DNA from: Pseudonocardia autotrophica
GTDB lineage: Bacteria > Actinomycetota > Actinomycetes > Mycobacteriales > Pseudonocardiaceae
NCBI RefSeq assembly: GCF_000717175.1
Contig: NZ_JNYD01000048.1
Span: 1 to 29,988 of the forward strand
DNA length: 29,988 nt
Direction of reading: 5' to 3'
Notes under the pieces: generated by a model
The model's database searches: none
Seen by the model: only the letters and a program-made list of their open reading frames with translations
What the model was told of the DNA's origin: nothing
Translations under genes and position numbers: made by a program
Shown here: piece after piece, positions 8,531 to 16,678 of the stretch
Layout: every line of letters starts with the position of its first letter
Numbering within the stretch: position 1 is the stretch's first letter

Positions 8531-9013
8531 ATGACCGCCGCTCCCCTTCCCGAGCCGATCCCCACGGGCTCCAGCGGCGACGGGTGGCAGTACTGCGCCC
8601 AGGGGCACAAGCACTGGGGGCTGTACGGGGCGGCGGGTCTGCTGGTCCGCTCCGGCGACCTGGTGCTGCTCCAGCACCGGGCGCTGTGGAGTCATCACGG
8701 CGGCACGTGGGGCATCCCTGGCGGCGCGCGGCACTACGGCGAGTCGGCCGAGTCGGCGGCTCGGCGCGAGGCCGCGGAGGAGTCCGAACTCGACACCGGC
8801 CCGCTGGTCGAGACCGCCCGCTTCGTCGACGACCACGGCGGCTGGAGCTACACCACGGTCGTCGTCTGCGCGGCCGCGGCGCTGCCGGTGGCGATCCGCG
8901 GCGGGGAGAGCGTCGAGTTCTCCTGGTTCCCCGCGGCGTCGCTCGGCACCCCCGAGGGCCCGCAGCTGCACCCGGGTTTCGCCGCCTCCTGGCCCCGCGT
9001 CTCCACCCTGTGA
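8531..9013 (+). CDS. Nudix hydrolase
   Basis: A 160-residue protein with a Nudix box at residues 65-87 (starting GARHYGE and ending REAAEESEL). The metal-binding Glu residues of REUxEE (80, 83, 84) and the early Glu71 are present; the late consensus Gly is replaced by Glu86. Such enzymes hydrolyse nucleoside diphosphates linked to another group, including damaged nucleotides; the substrate is not evident. The N-terminal WQYCAQGHKHWGLYGAAGLL leads into the fold. ATG 8531 lacks a Shine-Dalgarno, suggesting a leaderless message. Its stop codon (9011-9013) lies inside a copy of the dispersed palindromic repeat. In the mycobacterial arrangement tmk follows sahH directly, so this gene appears to be an addition. 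Confidence 0.88.
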   Translation: MTAAPLPEPIPTGSSGDGWQYCAQGHKHWGLYGAAGLLVRSGDLVLLQHRALWSHHGGTWGIPGGARHYGESAESAARREAAEESELDTGPLVETARFVDDHGGWSYTTVVVCAAAALPVAIRGGESVEFSWFPAASLGTPEGPQLHPGFAASWPRVSTL

Positions 9014-9050
9014 GCGCCGACTGCCCCTAGAGCGGCAGTTGCCACTCACG
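9010..9050. terminator. Degenerate palindromic hairpin, copy 2 of the dispersed family
   Basis: Arms 9010-9028 and 9031-9049 pair imperfectly (15 identical positions of 19 when one arm is reverse-complemented, plus one wobble) around the CTAGAG core. It contains the Nudix stop codon and lies between the convergent Nudix and tmk genes, so it probably terminates both. The following ACCCCGGCTGA tail is shared with copies 3 and 4. Confidence 0.65.
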
Positions 9051-9068
9051 ACCCCGGCTGACCTGCAA

Positions 9069-9704
9069 CTACCGCAGGAGGGTCGCCGCGAGAGCGGGGA
9101 GGTCGGTGTCGCCCTCCAGCACGGTCCACGGACTGAGCCACTCCGCGGCCGCGAGCTCCCGGTAGACGGCGTCGGTGCGTTCCTGCAGCCCCTCGTCGGA
9201 CTCGTAGGCGTCGCGCGCCCGGCCCGGATCGGCCGCCGCCCGCCGTTCCGCCCGCTCCGCGGCCACCTCCCGCGGGGTGGCGAGCAGCAGCTGGTGGTCC
9301 GGCACGGGGATGCCGAAGCGCGCGATCTCCAGCTCCCGGACCCAGCCGACGACCTCGCCGTCCGCCCCCTGCTTCAGCCGCGCCGCGTTGTAGGCCGCGT
9401 TGCTCGCGACGTACCGGTCCACCAGGACGACGTCGTGCGTGCCGAGGAGTTGCCGCAGCTCGGACACGGCGTCGCGGCGGTCCAGGGCGAACAGCACGGC
9501 CATCCCGTGCACCGAGTCGGCGAGGTCGCCGAGCCGCCCGTACAGCGCGTCACGCGCCAGCTCGGCGTGGACGTCGGCTTCGTAGCGGGGGAAGGCCAGG
9601 GTGGCGACGCGGGCGCCGCGCTCCTGCAGCGCGGCCACCAGCGCGGCGGTCAGCGTGGCCTTGCCGGACCCGTCCAGCCCCTCGATCACGATCAGCCGCC
9701 CCAC
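9069..9704 (-). CDS. tmk: Thymidylate kinase (dTMP kinase)
   Basis: A 211-residue enzyme that phosphorylates dTMP to dTDP. The P-loop EGLDGSGKAT is at residues 8-17, the DRY motif at 96-98 and the mycobacterial-type signatures TLAFPRY, FALDR and YVASNAAY are all present. It closely resembles the M. tuberculosis enzyme (about 214 residues). GTG 9704 is chosen because it places the P-loop at the family's usual position; the open frame upstream shows no resemblance. In mycobacteria tmk runs on the same strand as sahH and mtrA. Here it is on the opposite strand, convergent with the Nudix gene and divergent from the helicase. Confidence 0.92.
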   Translation of the reverse strand: MGRLIVIEGLDGSGKATLTAALVAALQERGARVATLAFPRYEADVHAELARDALYGRLGDLADSVHGMAVLFALDRRDAVSELRQLLGTHDVVLVDRYVASNAAYNAARLKQGADGEVVGWVRELEIARFGIPVPDHQLLLATPREVAAERAERRAAADPGRARDAYESDEGLQERTDAVYRELAAAEWLSPWTVLEGDTDLPALAATLLR

Positions 9705-9811
9705 GGGACCGGACGGTAGCGGAGCGCGCGCCGGTCGTCCGACGTCACCCGATAGCGTGACCGCCTCGCTGATCTTGAGGGGTGCGCCGGCGGGCGCGGG
9801 TAGGGGACGGT

Positions 9812-12800
9812 GTGCTGAACGAGGGCGTGCACGAACGGCTGCGCACGACGGGGCTCGAGGCCGACCTGGCGCGCGTCGCCGAGCTGGTGCCGCAGTGGGC
9901 GTCGGTCGAAGAGGCGGACCAGGCAGAGGTGTTGACCCGGCACGTCGCGGCCGCCGTCGAACGGGCACTGAAGGCGACGCCGTCGGAGGCCGGCCGGGTG
10001 GACCTGGTCAACCGCCTGCTCGACCGACTCGACGAGCACGACCAGCGCCTCGCCGAGGCGGTGGAGCAGCTCGTGGTGCTGACCCGGCAGGTCGCGCCGG
10101 GGGTGCACCAGCTGGTCCGGCCGGTGACCCCGCTGTCGTCGGCGGCGCTGCTGACCAACGCGCACGGCGAGCCGTCGCTGATGGCGGCGCTGAACTCGGA
10201 GCTGGTCTCCGCCGACCGGGTCGACCTGCTCTGCGCCTTCATCCGCTGGCACGGCCTGCGGGTGCTCGGCGACGAGCTGGCGCGGCTGCGCGAGCGCGGC
10301 ATCCCGTTCCGCGTGATCACGACGACCTACATGGGCGCCACCGAGCAGCGCGCGATCGACGAGCTGGTCCGTCGCTACGGCGCCGAGGTGAAGATCAGCT
10401 ACGCCAGCGCGTCGACCCGGCTGCACGCCAAGGCCTGGTTGTTCCGACGGAAATCGACCTTCGACACCGCCTTCGTCGGCAGCAGCAACCTGTCGCGCTC
10501 GGCACTGGTCGACGGCCTCGAGTGGAACGTCCGGCTGTCCTCGGTCGGCACCGGGCACCTGATCCGCAAGTTCGAGACCACCTTCGACAGCTACTGGGCG
10601 AACCCGGAGTTCGTGCCGTACGACCCGGAGAACCCGGCCGACGTCGAGCGGCTGGCGCAGGCGCTGGGCCGCAACCGGGTCGACGTCACCCCGCTGACCG
10701 GACTCGAGGTCACCGCGCGTCCGCACCAGGCGCAGATCCTCGAGGCGCTCGCCGCCGAGCGGGACCTGCACGACCGGCACCGCAACCTCGTCGTCGCGGC
10801 GACGGGTACGGGCAAGACGGTCGTCGCCGCGCTCGACTACGCCCGGCTCCGCCGCGAGCTGCCGCGCGACCGGCTGCTCTTCGTGGCGCACCGCAAGGAG
10901 ATCCTCGACCAGTCCCGCCGCACGTACCGGGCGGTGCTGGCCGACGGCGCGTTCGGCGAGGTCCACGTCGACGGCGAGCGGCCGGAGCGCTGGACGCACG
11001 TGTTCGCGAGCGTGCAGTCGCTGCACGCGTACGGGATCGACCGGCTCCCGCCCGACCACTTCGACGTGGTCGTCGTCGACGAGTTCCACCACGCCGAGGC
11101 CGCGACCTACCGCCGGCTGCTGGCCCGCCTGCAGCCCCGCGAGCTGCTCGGCCTCACCGCGACGCCCGAACGCACCGACGGTACGGACGTCCGGCGCTTC
11201 TTCGACGGCCGCAGCGCCTTCGAGCTGCGGCTCTGGGACGCCCTCGACGCCGACCTGCTCGTCCCCTTCCACTACTTCGGGGTGGCCGACGAGGTGGACC
11301 TGCGCGGCGTCGAGTGGAAGCGGGGCTCCTACGACTCCGCTGCGCTCGACACCCTCTACACCGGCAACGACCTGCGGGCGGCGATGGTCGTCCGGCAGGT
11401 GCGCGACAAGGTCACGGACGTCCGGTGGATGCGCGGGCTCGGCTTCTGCGTCTCCGTGGCCCACGCGGAGTACATGGCGGCGGTGTTCACCCGGGCCGGC
11501 ATCCCGAGCCTCGCGGTCTCCGGGGCGACGCCGCGGCCCGAGCGGGAGGAGGCCCTGCGCCGGCTGTGCGAGCGCGAGGTCAACTGCCTGTTCGCCGTCG
11601 ACCTCTTCAACGAGGGCCTCGACATCCCCGAGATCGACACCGTCCTGCTGCTGCGGCCCACCCAGAGCGCCACCGTGTTCCTGCAGCAGCTCGGGCGCGG
11701 GCTGCGGCGGGCGCCAGGCAAGGCGGTGCTCACGGTGCTGGACCTCATCGGGCAGCACCGCCGCGAGTTCCGGTTCGACCTGCGGTACCGGGCGCTGACC
11801 GGCAGCTCGCGGCGCCGGCTGATCGAGGACGTCGAGCAGGGCTTCCCGTACCTGCCCGCGGGATCCGCGCTGGTCCTCGACCCGGTCGCCCGGCGGACGG
11901 TGCTCGAGAACGTGAAGGGGCAGCTGCGGCTGCGGAAGGCCGACCTGGTGGCCGACGTGCGCTCGTACGGCGACGTCGGATTGGCCGACTACCTGCGCGA
12001 GGCGGACCGGGATCTGGCCGACGTCTACCGCTCCGGCGGCTCGTGGACGGCGCTGCGCCGCGAGGCCGGGCTGCCCGCGCCCGACGCCGGTCCGGGCGAG
12101 GCCGCGCTGCTCAAGCGGCTGGCCCTGTTCACGCACGTCGACGACCCCGAGCGGGCGTCCGTCTACGCGCAGCTGGCCGACCCCGCGGGCCCGCGCTACG
12201 CCGACCTGACCGAGCGCGAGCAGCGGCTCGCCCGGATGCTGTTCTTCCTGGTCTGGCCGGACCGCGGCGGCTTCGCGCACTACGAGGAGGGCCTCGCCCA
12301 CCTGCGCCGGCACCCCGCCGTCTGTGCCGAGCTGCGCGAGCTCGTCGCCCTGACCCTCGACCGGGCGCGGCACGTCCCGCGGTCCCTCGGGGAGGGGTTG
12401 CAGCACGTGCCGCTGCAGAGCCACGCGCACTACCGGCGCGAGGAGGTGCTCGCCGCGCTGGACTGGGCGTCGCTCGAGCGGAAGGCGTACGGGCACGCGG
12501 CCGGCGTGGTCTGGGCGCCGGAGACGCGGACGGACGCCTTCTTCGTCAACCTCCGCAAGACCGAGCGGGACTTCTCGCCGACCACCATGTACCGCGACTA
12601 CGCCCAGCGGCCCGACCTCTTCCACTGGGAGTCGCAGAACGCCACGACCGTCGCCTCCGAGACCGGGCAGCGGTACCTGCACCACCGGGAGCGGGGCACG
12701 CACGTCGCGCTGTTCGTGCGCGAGACGAAGAACGACGACATCGGCGCCGCCCCGTTCCTCTGCCTCGGGACCTGCGAGTACGTCTCGCACGAGGGCGAGA

Positions 12801-12880
12801 AGCCGATCTCGATGGTCTGGCGGCTCCGCCGGGAGATGCCGGGGGAGACCTTCCTCGCGGCGAGCGTGGTGGCTGGTTGA
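9812..12880 (+). CDS. PLD-like nuclease / SF2 helicase / DUF3427 fusion protein
   Basis: A 1022-residue protein. Residues ~100-270 form a phospholipase-D-like module with one HxK motif (His205, Lys207 in LHAKAWLF) and GSSNLS downstream. A superfamily 2 helicase core follows: Walker A ATGTGKT (330-336), DEFHH box (423-427), LTATPERTDG (448-457) and motif VI QQLGRGLRR (625-633). The C-terminal ~350 residues match the DUF3427 type, ending in VRETKNDD and APFLCLG motifs. The combination suggests ATP-driven DNA or RNA processing, perhaps repair or phage defence; the role is not established from sequence. GTG 9812 has AGGGGA at 9802-9807; GTG 9782 is an in-frame alternative. It is inserted between tmk and mtrA relative to mycobacteria. 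Confidence 0.88.
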   Translation: MLNEGVHERLRTTGLEADLARVAELVPQWASVEEADQAEVLTRHVAAAVERALKATPSEAGRVDLVNRLLDRLDEHDQRLAEAVEQLVVLTRQVAPGVHQLVRPVTPLSSAALLTNAHGEPSLMAALNSELVSADRVDLLCAFIRWHGLRVLGDELARLRERGIPFRVITTTYMGATEQRAIDELVRRYGAEVKISYASASTRLHAKAWLFRRKSTFDTAFVGSSNLSRSALVDGLEWNVRLSSVGTGHLIRKFETTFDSYWANPEFVPYDPENPADVERLAQALGRNRVDVTPLTGLEVTARPHQAQILEALAAERDLHDRHRNLVVAATGTGKTVVAALDYARLRRELPRDRLLFVAHRKEILDQSRRTYRAVLADGAFGEVHVDGERPERWTHVFASVQSLHAYGIDRLPPDHFDVVVVDEFHHAEAATYRRLLARLQPRELLGLTATPERTDGTDVRRFFDGRSAFELRLWDALDADLLVPFHYFGVADEVDLRGVEWKRGSYDSAALDTLYTGNDLRAAMVVRQVRDKVTDVRWMRGLGFCVSVAHAEYMAAVFTRAGIPSLAVSGATPRPEREEALRRLCEREVNCLFAVDLFNEGLDIPEIDTVLLLRPTQSATVFLQQLGRGLRRAPGKAVLTVLDLIGQHRREFRFDLRYRALTGSSRRRLIEDVEQGFPYLPAGSALVLDPVARRTVLENVKGQLRLRKADLVADVRSYGDVGLADYLREADRDLADVYRSGGSWTALRREAGLPAPDAGPGEAALLKRLALFTHVDDPERASVYAQLADPAGPRYADLTEREQRLARMLFFLVWPDRGGFAHYEEGLAHLRRHPAVCAELRELVALTLDRARHVPRSLGEGLQHVPLQSHAHYRREEVLAALDWASLERKAYGHAAGVVWAPETRTDAFFVNLRKTERDFSPTTMYRDYAQRPDLFHWESQNATTVASETGQRYLHHRERGTHVALFVRETKNDDIGAAPFLCLGTCEYVSHEGEKPISMVWRLRREMPGETFLAASVVAG

Positions 12881-12917
12881 TCTGGTCAGGTCCGACCAGG
12901 CTCGTCTCTCCTGACGT

Positions 12918-12939
12918 CGTGGCGGAGCAGCCCGCCACG
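12918..12939 (+). terminator. Candidate terminator after the helicase gene
   Basis: CGTGGCGG (12918-12925) pairs with CCGCCACG (12932-12939) over a 6-nt loop, 38 bp after the helicase stop. A weaker 6-bp hairpin lies at 12882-12899. There is no T-run. Confidence 0.45.
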
Positions 12940-13067
12940 GCCGGACGGTCCACGACGAGCTGGTGCCCTCGGAGCTGCTCACGGCCCTCCAGGACATCGA
13001 TCCGTGGACGGGCCGTGCGTGATGGCGACACGCTCCGCAGGAACACGACAACGCCCCGACCCGCCGA

Positions 13068-13073
13068 TACCGT
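13068..13073 (+). promoter_or_regulatory. Candidate -10 element (TACCGT) of a leaderless SEC-C transcript
   Basis: TACCGT fits TANNNT and ends 8 bases before the ATG at 13082, which has no Shine-Dalgarno. This supports that start over the upstream in-frame GTG (13004) or ATG (13022). Confidence 0.4.
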
Positions 13074-13081
13074 TGCCTTCC

Positions 13082-14035
13082 ATGAGACTCGCTCCGGCCG
13101 ATGTCGCGCGTGAGGAGGCCGAGGCCCTCGAAGCGCAGGTCGCCGAGTATCCCGACGAACGTGCGGAGATCCTCCGCGAGGCGGCGTACGCCTGGCGCGA
13201 CGCCGGCGAGGGCGCGCGCGCCGAGCGGATGCTCCGCGAGCTGGTCGCCGAGGAGGGCGAGGACGGCTGCTGGGCGCGGACCGACCTGATCGAGGTCCTG
13301 CTCGCCGACGGTCGCCAGAAGGAGGCCCGTGCCGAGCTCGACGCGCTGGCCCGCCACCCCGACCTCGACGGCGGCCACTGCGGGATGGTCGCCGAGCTGC
13401 TGGCCGGACGCGGAGCACTCTCCGAGGCCCTGGGCTGGTACGACAGGTTCGTCACTCGACTGTCCCCCGACGCGCTCGATGCGCTCCGTGGTCCGGAGGG
13501 CTGGATGGAGCTGGCGGCTCCGACCCTGCGGGGCCGCCGCCTGGTGCGCGAGGAGCTGGGCCTGCCGTGGGACACGACGGACGAGCTGACTCCGGCGCCG
13601 CCCACCGCGACGGACCTACAGCGGCTGCGGCGCGGTCTGCGCGGCGGCATGGCCGGCCCGCCCACCGCCACGCTCTTCCGGGTAGCCGTGTTCACGAGGT
13701 CGGAGCGTGCCGATGCCTGCCGCCGCTGGCCGGCGACCTACGTGTCGGACGACGGCCAGTTCGCCTCGGCCGAGCTCCACTGGCGCGAGATCACCGAGGG
13801 CAGCGGGACGTCGGTCAGGCTCTACCGGTTGAGCGCGGCCGGCCTCGCGGCGTTCGCCGACGCGGAGGGTCTGGACCCCGAGCAGGAGGAGACGCGCCTG
13901 CGCTACCGGGAGACCCTGCCGGAGGACCAGGCGCTGGTCTGGCCCCCGGGCCGCAACGATCCCTGCTGGTGCGCGAGTGGGCGGAAGTACAAGAAGTGCT
14001 GTGGGGCGGTGCGTGGCCGCCCCGGGGAGGTGTGA
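13082..14035 (+). CDS. Helical-repeat protein with C-terminal SEC-C zinc motif
   Basis: A 317-residue protein. The first ~130 residues are alanine/glutamate-rich paired helices (EAEALEAQVAEYPDERAEIL, then AWRDAGEGARAERMLREL and so on) resembling tetratricopeptide repeats. The C-terminus has a SEC-C motif, GRNDPCWCASG followed by YKKCCG (about residues 290-308), the zinc-binding CxC-x8-CC pattern first seen at the end of SecA. SEC-C modules occur in many stand-alone proteins of uncertain function, often thought to mediate protein interaction. It follows the PLD-helicase gene by 201 bp on the same strand, behind a candidate terminator. The window's own SecA lacks this motif. A 6-bp GGACCG/CGGTCC hairpin (14069-14084) follows the gene. 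Confidence 0.75.
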   Translation: MRLAPADVAREEAEALEAQVAEYPDERAEILREAAYAWRDAGEGARAERMLRELVAEEGEDGCWARTDLIEVLLADGRQKEARAELDALARHPDLDGGHCGMVAELLAGRGALSEALGWYDRFVTRLSPDALDALRGPEGWMELAAPTLRGRRLVREELGLPWDTTDELTPAPPTATDLQRLRRGLRGGMAGPPTATLFRVAVFTRSERADACRRWPATYVSDDGQFASAELHWREITEGSGTSVRLYRLSAAGLAAFADAEGLDPEQEETRLRYRETLPEDQALVWPPGRNDPCWCASGRKYKKCCGAVRGRPGEV

Positions 14036-14208
14036 TTCCCGTACGGTGCCGTCCACCTCTGCCAGGGCGGACCGCGGGCGGTCCACGCCCGTGATCGGCA
14101 TCGTCCTCGCTCGGTCCGGGCATGGCCAGGTGCACGCGGGATGGGCGCGGTTCGGGAAGTTCGCGGGTCGGAACAGGACTGTCGGACCTCAGTGGGATGC
14201 TTCCTCCC

Positions 14209-14886
14209 ATGAAGTCGCGCGTTCTGGTGGTCGACGACGACCCGGCCCTGGCCGAGATGCTGACCATCGTCCTGCGGGGCGAGGGCTTCGACACCGCCGT
14301 GGTCGGGGACGGGACCCGGGCGCTGCCCGCCGTCCGGGACATGCGCCCGGACGTCGTGCTGCTCGACCTCATGCTGCCCGGCATGAACGGGATCGACGTC
14401 TGCCGGGCGATCCGCGCCGAGTCGGGCGTGCCGATCGTGATGCTCACGGCGAAGAGCGACACCGTGGACATCGTGCTGGGCCTGGAGTCCGGCGCGGACG
14501 ACTACGTGGTCAAGCCGTTCAAGCCGAAGGAGCTGGTCGCGCGCATCCGGGCGCGGGTGCGGCGCACCGAGGCCGAGCCGGCCGAGCAGCTCACGATCGG
14601 CGACGTGGAGATCGACGTGCCGGCCCACCAGGTCACCCGCAAGGGCGAGCGGATCGCGCTCACCCCGCTGGAGTTCGACCTGCTCGTGGCGCTCGCCCGC
14701 AAGCCCCGGCAGGTCTTCACCCGCGAGGTGCTGCTCGAGCAGGTGTGGGGCTACCGGCACGCGGCGGACACCCGGCTGGTCAACGTGCACGTCCAGCGGC
14801 TGCGGTCCAAGGTCGAGAAGGACCCCGAGCACCCGGAGGTCGTGCTGACCGTCCGCGGGGTCGGGTACAAGGCGGGGCCGCCGTGA
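14209..14886 (+). CDS. mtrA: Response regulator MtrA (OmpR/PhoB family)
   Basis: A 225-residue response regulator. The receiver domain has Asp9-Asp11 acidic pocket residues, phosphoacceptor Asp53 (LLDLMLPGMNG), Thr80 and Lys102 (KPFKPKELVAR). The C-terminal winged helix carries LTPLEFDLLVALARKP and ends VRGVGYKAGPP, nearly identical to mycobacterial MtrA. Phosphorylated by MtrB, it controls cell division, wall remodelling and, in mycobacteria, replication-linked genes. ATG 14209 gives the known family N-terminus (KSRVLVVDDD); ATG 14197 would add four residues. mtrB follows after 27 bp, consistent with an operon. In mycobacteria the gene directly follows tmk; here three gene slots have changed in between. 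Confidence 0.97.
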   Translation: MKSRVLVVDDDPALAEMLTIVLRGEGFDTAVVGDGTRALPAVRDMRPDVVLLDLMLPGMNGIDVCRAIRAESGVPIVMLTAKSDTVDIVLGLESGADDYVVKPFKPKELVARIRARVRRTEAEPAEQLTIGDVEIDVPAHQVTRKGERIALTPLEFDLLVALARKPRQVFTREVLLEQVWGYRHAADTRLVNVHVQRLRSKVEKDPEHPEVVLTVRGVGYKAGPP

Positions 14887-14913
14887 TGACGTCCCGGTGT
14901 CACTGAGGCATCC

Positions 14914-16678
14914 GTGTCCGTGAGGTCCTTCGTCGCGCGGCTGCCGCTCGCCCGGCGGGCGAAGCGGGCGGCGGCGTCGGCCGGCGTGCTCGTCTCCGAG
15001 ATCCGCGCCGTCGCGCTGGCGGCGTGGCGCCGCTCGCTGCAGCTGCGCGTCGTCGTCTCGACCCTCGCCCTGTCCACCGCGGTCTCGCTCGTCCTGGGCC
15101 TGGTGCTGCAGACCCAGATCGCGGACCGGCTGCTGCAGGGCAAGTTCGACGCGGCCATCGCGCAGGCCGAGTCCGCGCGCGTGATCTCCGAACGGGACCT
15201 GTCCGGCGTCGATCCCGACCGGGAGGGCGCGCAGGGGACGCTGAACAACGCCCTGGACCAGCTCACCAACCAGTCCACGGCCGACGCGGCGGGCGCACCC
15301 ACGGCGGGGGAGTTCCGCGCCGCGCTGACCACGGGCACCGGGAGCGGCCCGGAGATCTCGGCGGGCAACCTCGACGACGTCTCGCCCGAGCAGCGGCAGA
15401 CCGTCGCGAACGGCGCCCTGTCCACGCAGTACACCACCGTGGACGGCATCCCGACGCTGGTCGTGGGCCAGCCGGTGCGCACCGCCGGACGCGAGCTGCA
15501 GCTGTACCTGATGTTCCCGCTCGACGCGGAGCAGCGGACCCTCGGCCTGGTCCAGAGCACCCTGATCGTCGGTGGGCTGGTGCTGATCCTGCTGCTCGCC
15601 GGCATCGCGAGCCTGGTCACCCGGCAGGTGGTGCGGCCCGTCCGGCAGGCCGCCGAGGTGGCCGAGCGGTTCGCCGAGGGACATCTCGACGAACGCATGC
15701 CCGTGCACGGCGAGGACGAGGTCGCGCGGCTGTTCGAGTCGTACAACGAGATGGCGAGCAGCATCCAGACCCAGATCCGCCAGCTCGAGGAGTTCGGCGC
15801 CCTGCAGCGCCGGTTCACGTCGGACGTCAGCCACGAGCTGCGCACGCCGCTCACCACCGTGCGCATGGCCGCGGACATCCTCTACGCCTCCCGGGACGAG
15901 CTGCTCCCGGCGCTGCGCCGCAGCTCGGAGCTTCTGGTCACCGAGCTGGACCGGTTCGAGACGCTGCTCGGCGACCTGCTGGAGATCTCCCGGCTCGACG
16001 CGGGCGTGGCCGAGCTGGGCACCGACCGGCTGGACATGCGGCACGTCGTCTCCCGGGCGGTGGAGGCGGTCCGCGGGCTGGCGGAGGAGTCGGGCACGTC
16101 ACTGGTCCTCGACCTCCCCGGGGACGTCTATGCCGAGGTCGACTCGCGGCGGGTCGAGCGGATCGTGCGCAACCTCGTCGCCAACGCGATCGACCACGGC
16201 GAGGGCCGGCCGGTGCACGTCACCCTGGCCGGCGACGAGCACGCCGTCGCCGTGGTGGTCCGCGACCACGGCGTCGGACTGCGGCCGGGCGAGGCCGGGC
16301 TGGTGTTCAACCGCTTCTGGCGCGCCGAGGAGTCCCGGGCGCGGCGCAGCGGTGGCAGCGGGCTGGGCCTGTCCGATCAGCCTGGAGGACGCCCGGCTGC
16401 ACGGCGGCTGGCTGCAGGCGTGGGGCGAGCCGGGCCGCGGCTCGGCCTTCCGGCTGACCCTGCCCCGCACCGAGGGGGACCTGCTCGAATCCAGCCCGCT
16501 GCCGCTGCAGCCCGAGGGCGACGACCCGGACACCGGGCACCCGCTCCCGGCGTCGGTTCCCACCCCGCCGTGGGGCACGCCGATCCCGACCGAGCTGCGC
16601 GACGGGGGGTCCGCGGCGGGCGACGACGCCGTCGAGCCCGCCGAACCGGCCGTCCTGGACCCGCGGGGGGACCGGTGA
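14914..16678 (+). CDS. mtrB: Sensor histidine kinase MtrB, interrupted by an apparent +1 frameshift
   Basis: Partner kinase of MtrA. From GTG 14914: transmembrane helix ~45-68, an extracellular domain to ~208, a second helix ~212-236, HAMP ~240-290, phosphoacceptor His307 in SDVSHELRTP, the N-box RIVRNLVANAIDHG, and the G-boxes DHGVGL and GGSGLGLS. At about 16372-16375 (TCCG, codon 487) the frame breaks: removing one C restores SISLEDARLHGG...GSAFRLTLP, the normal MtrB C-terminus, ending at TGA 16676-16678. As written, translation from the start instead enters another open frame that reads into lpqB. Either the gene is truly mutated or the assembly has an extra base. The conserved sequence on both sides argues for a recent event or an error. 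Confidence 0.88.

Noticed and set aside
9692..13378. Long minus-strand open frame opposite the PLD-helicase gene
   Set aside because: It is antisense to a protein with clear helicase motifs and is compositionally biased, so I treat it as a shadow.
16366..16380. Programmed ribosomal frameshift in mtrB
   Set aside because: There is no slippery heptamer or evident stimulatory structure, and MtrB homologues are not known to use one. Mutation or assembly error is simpler.
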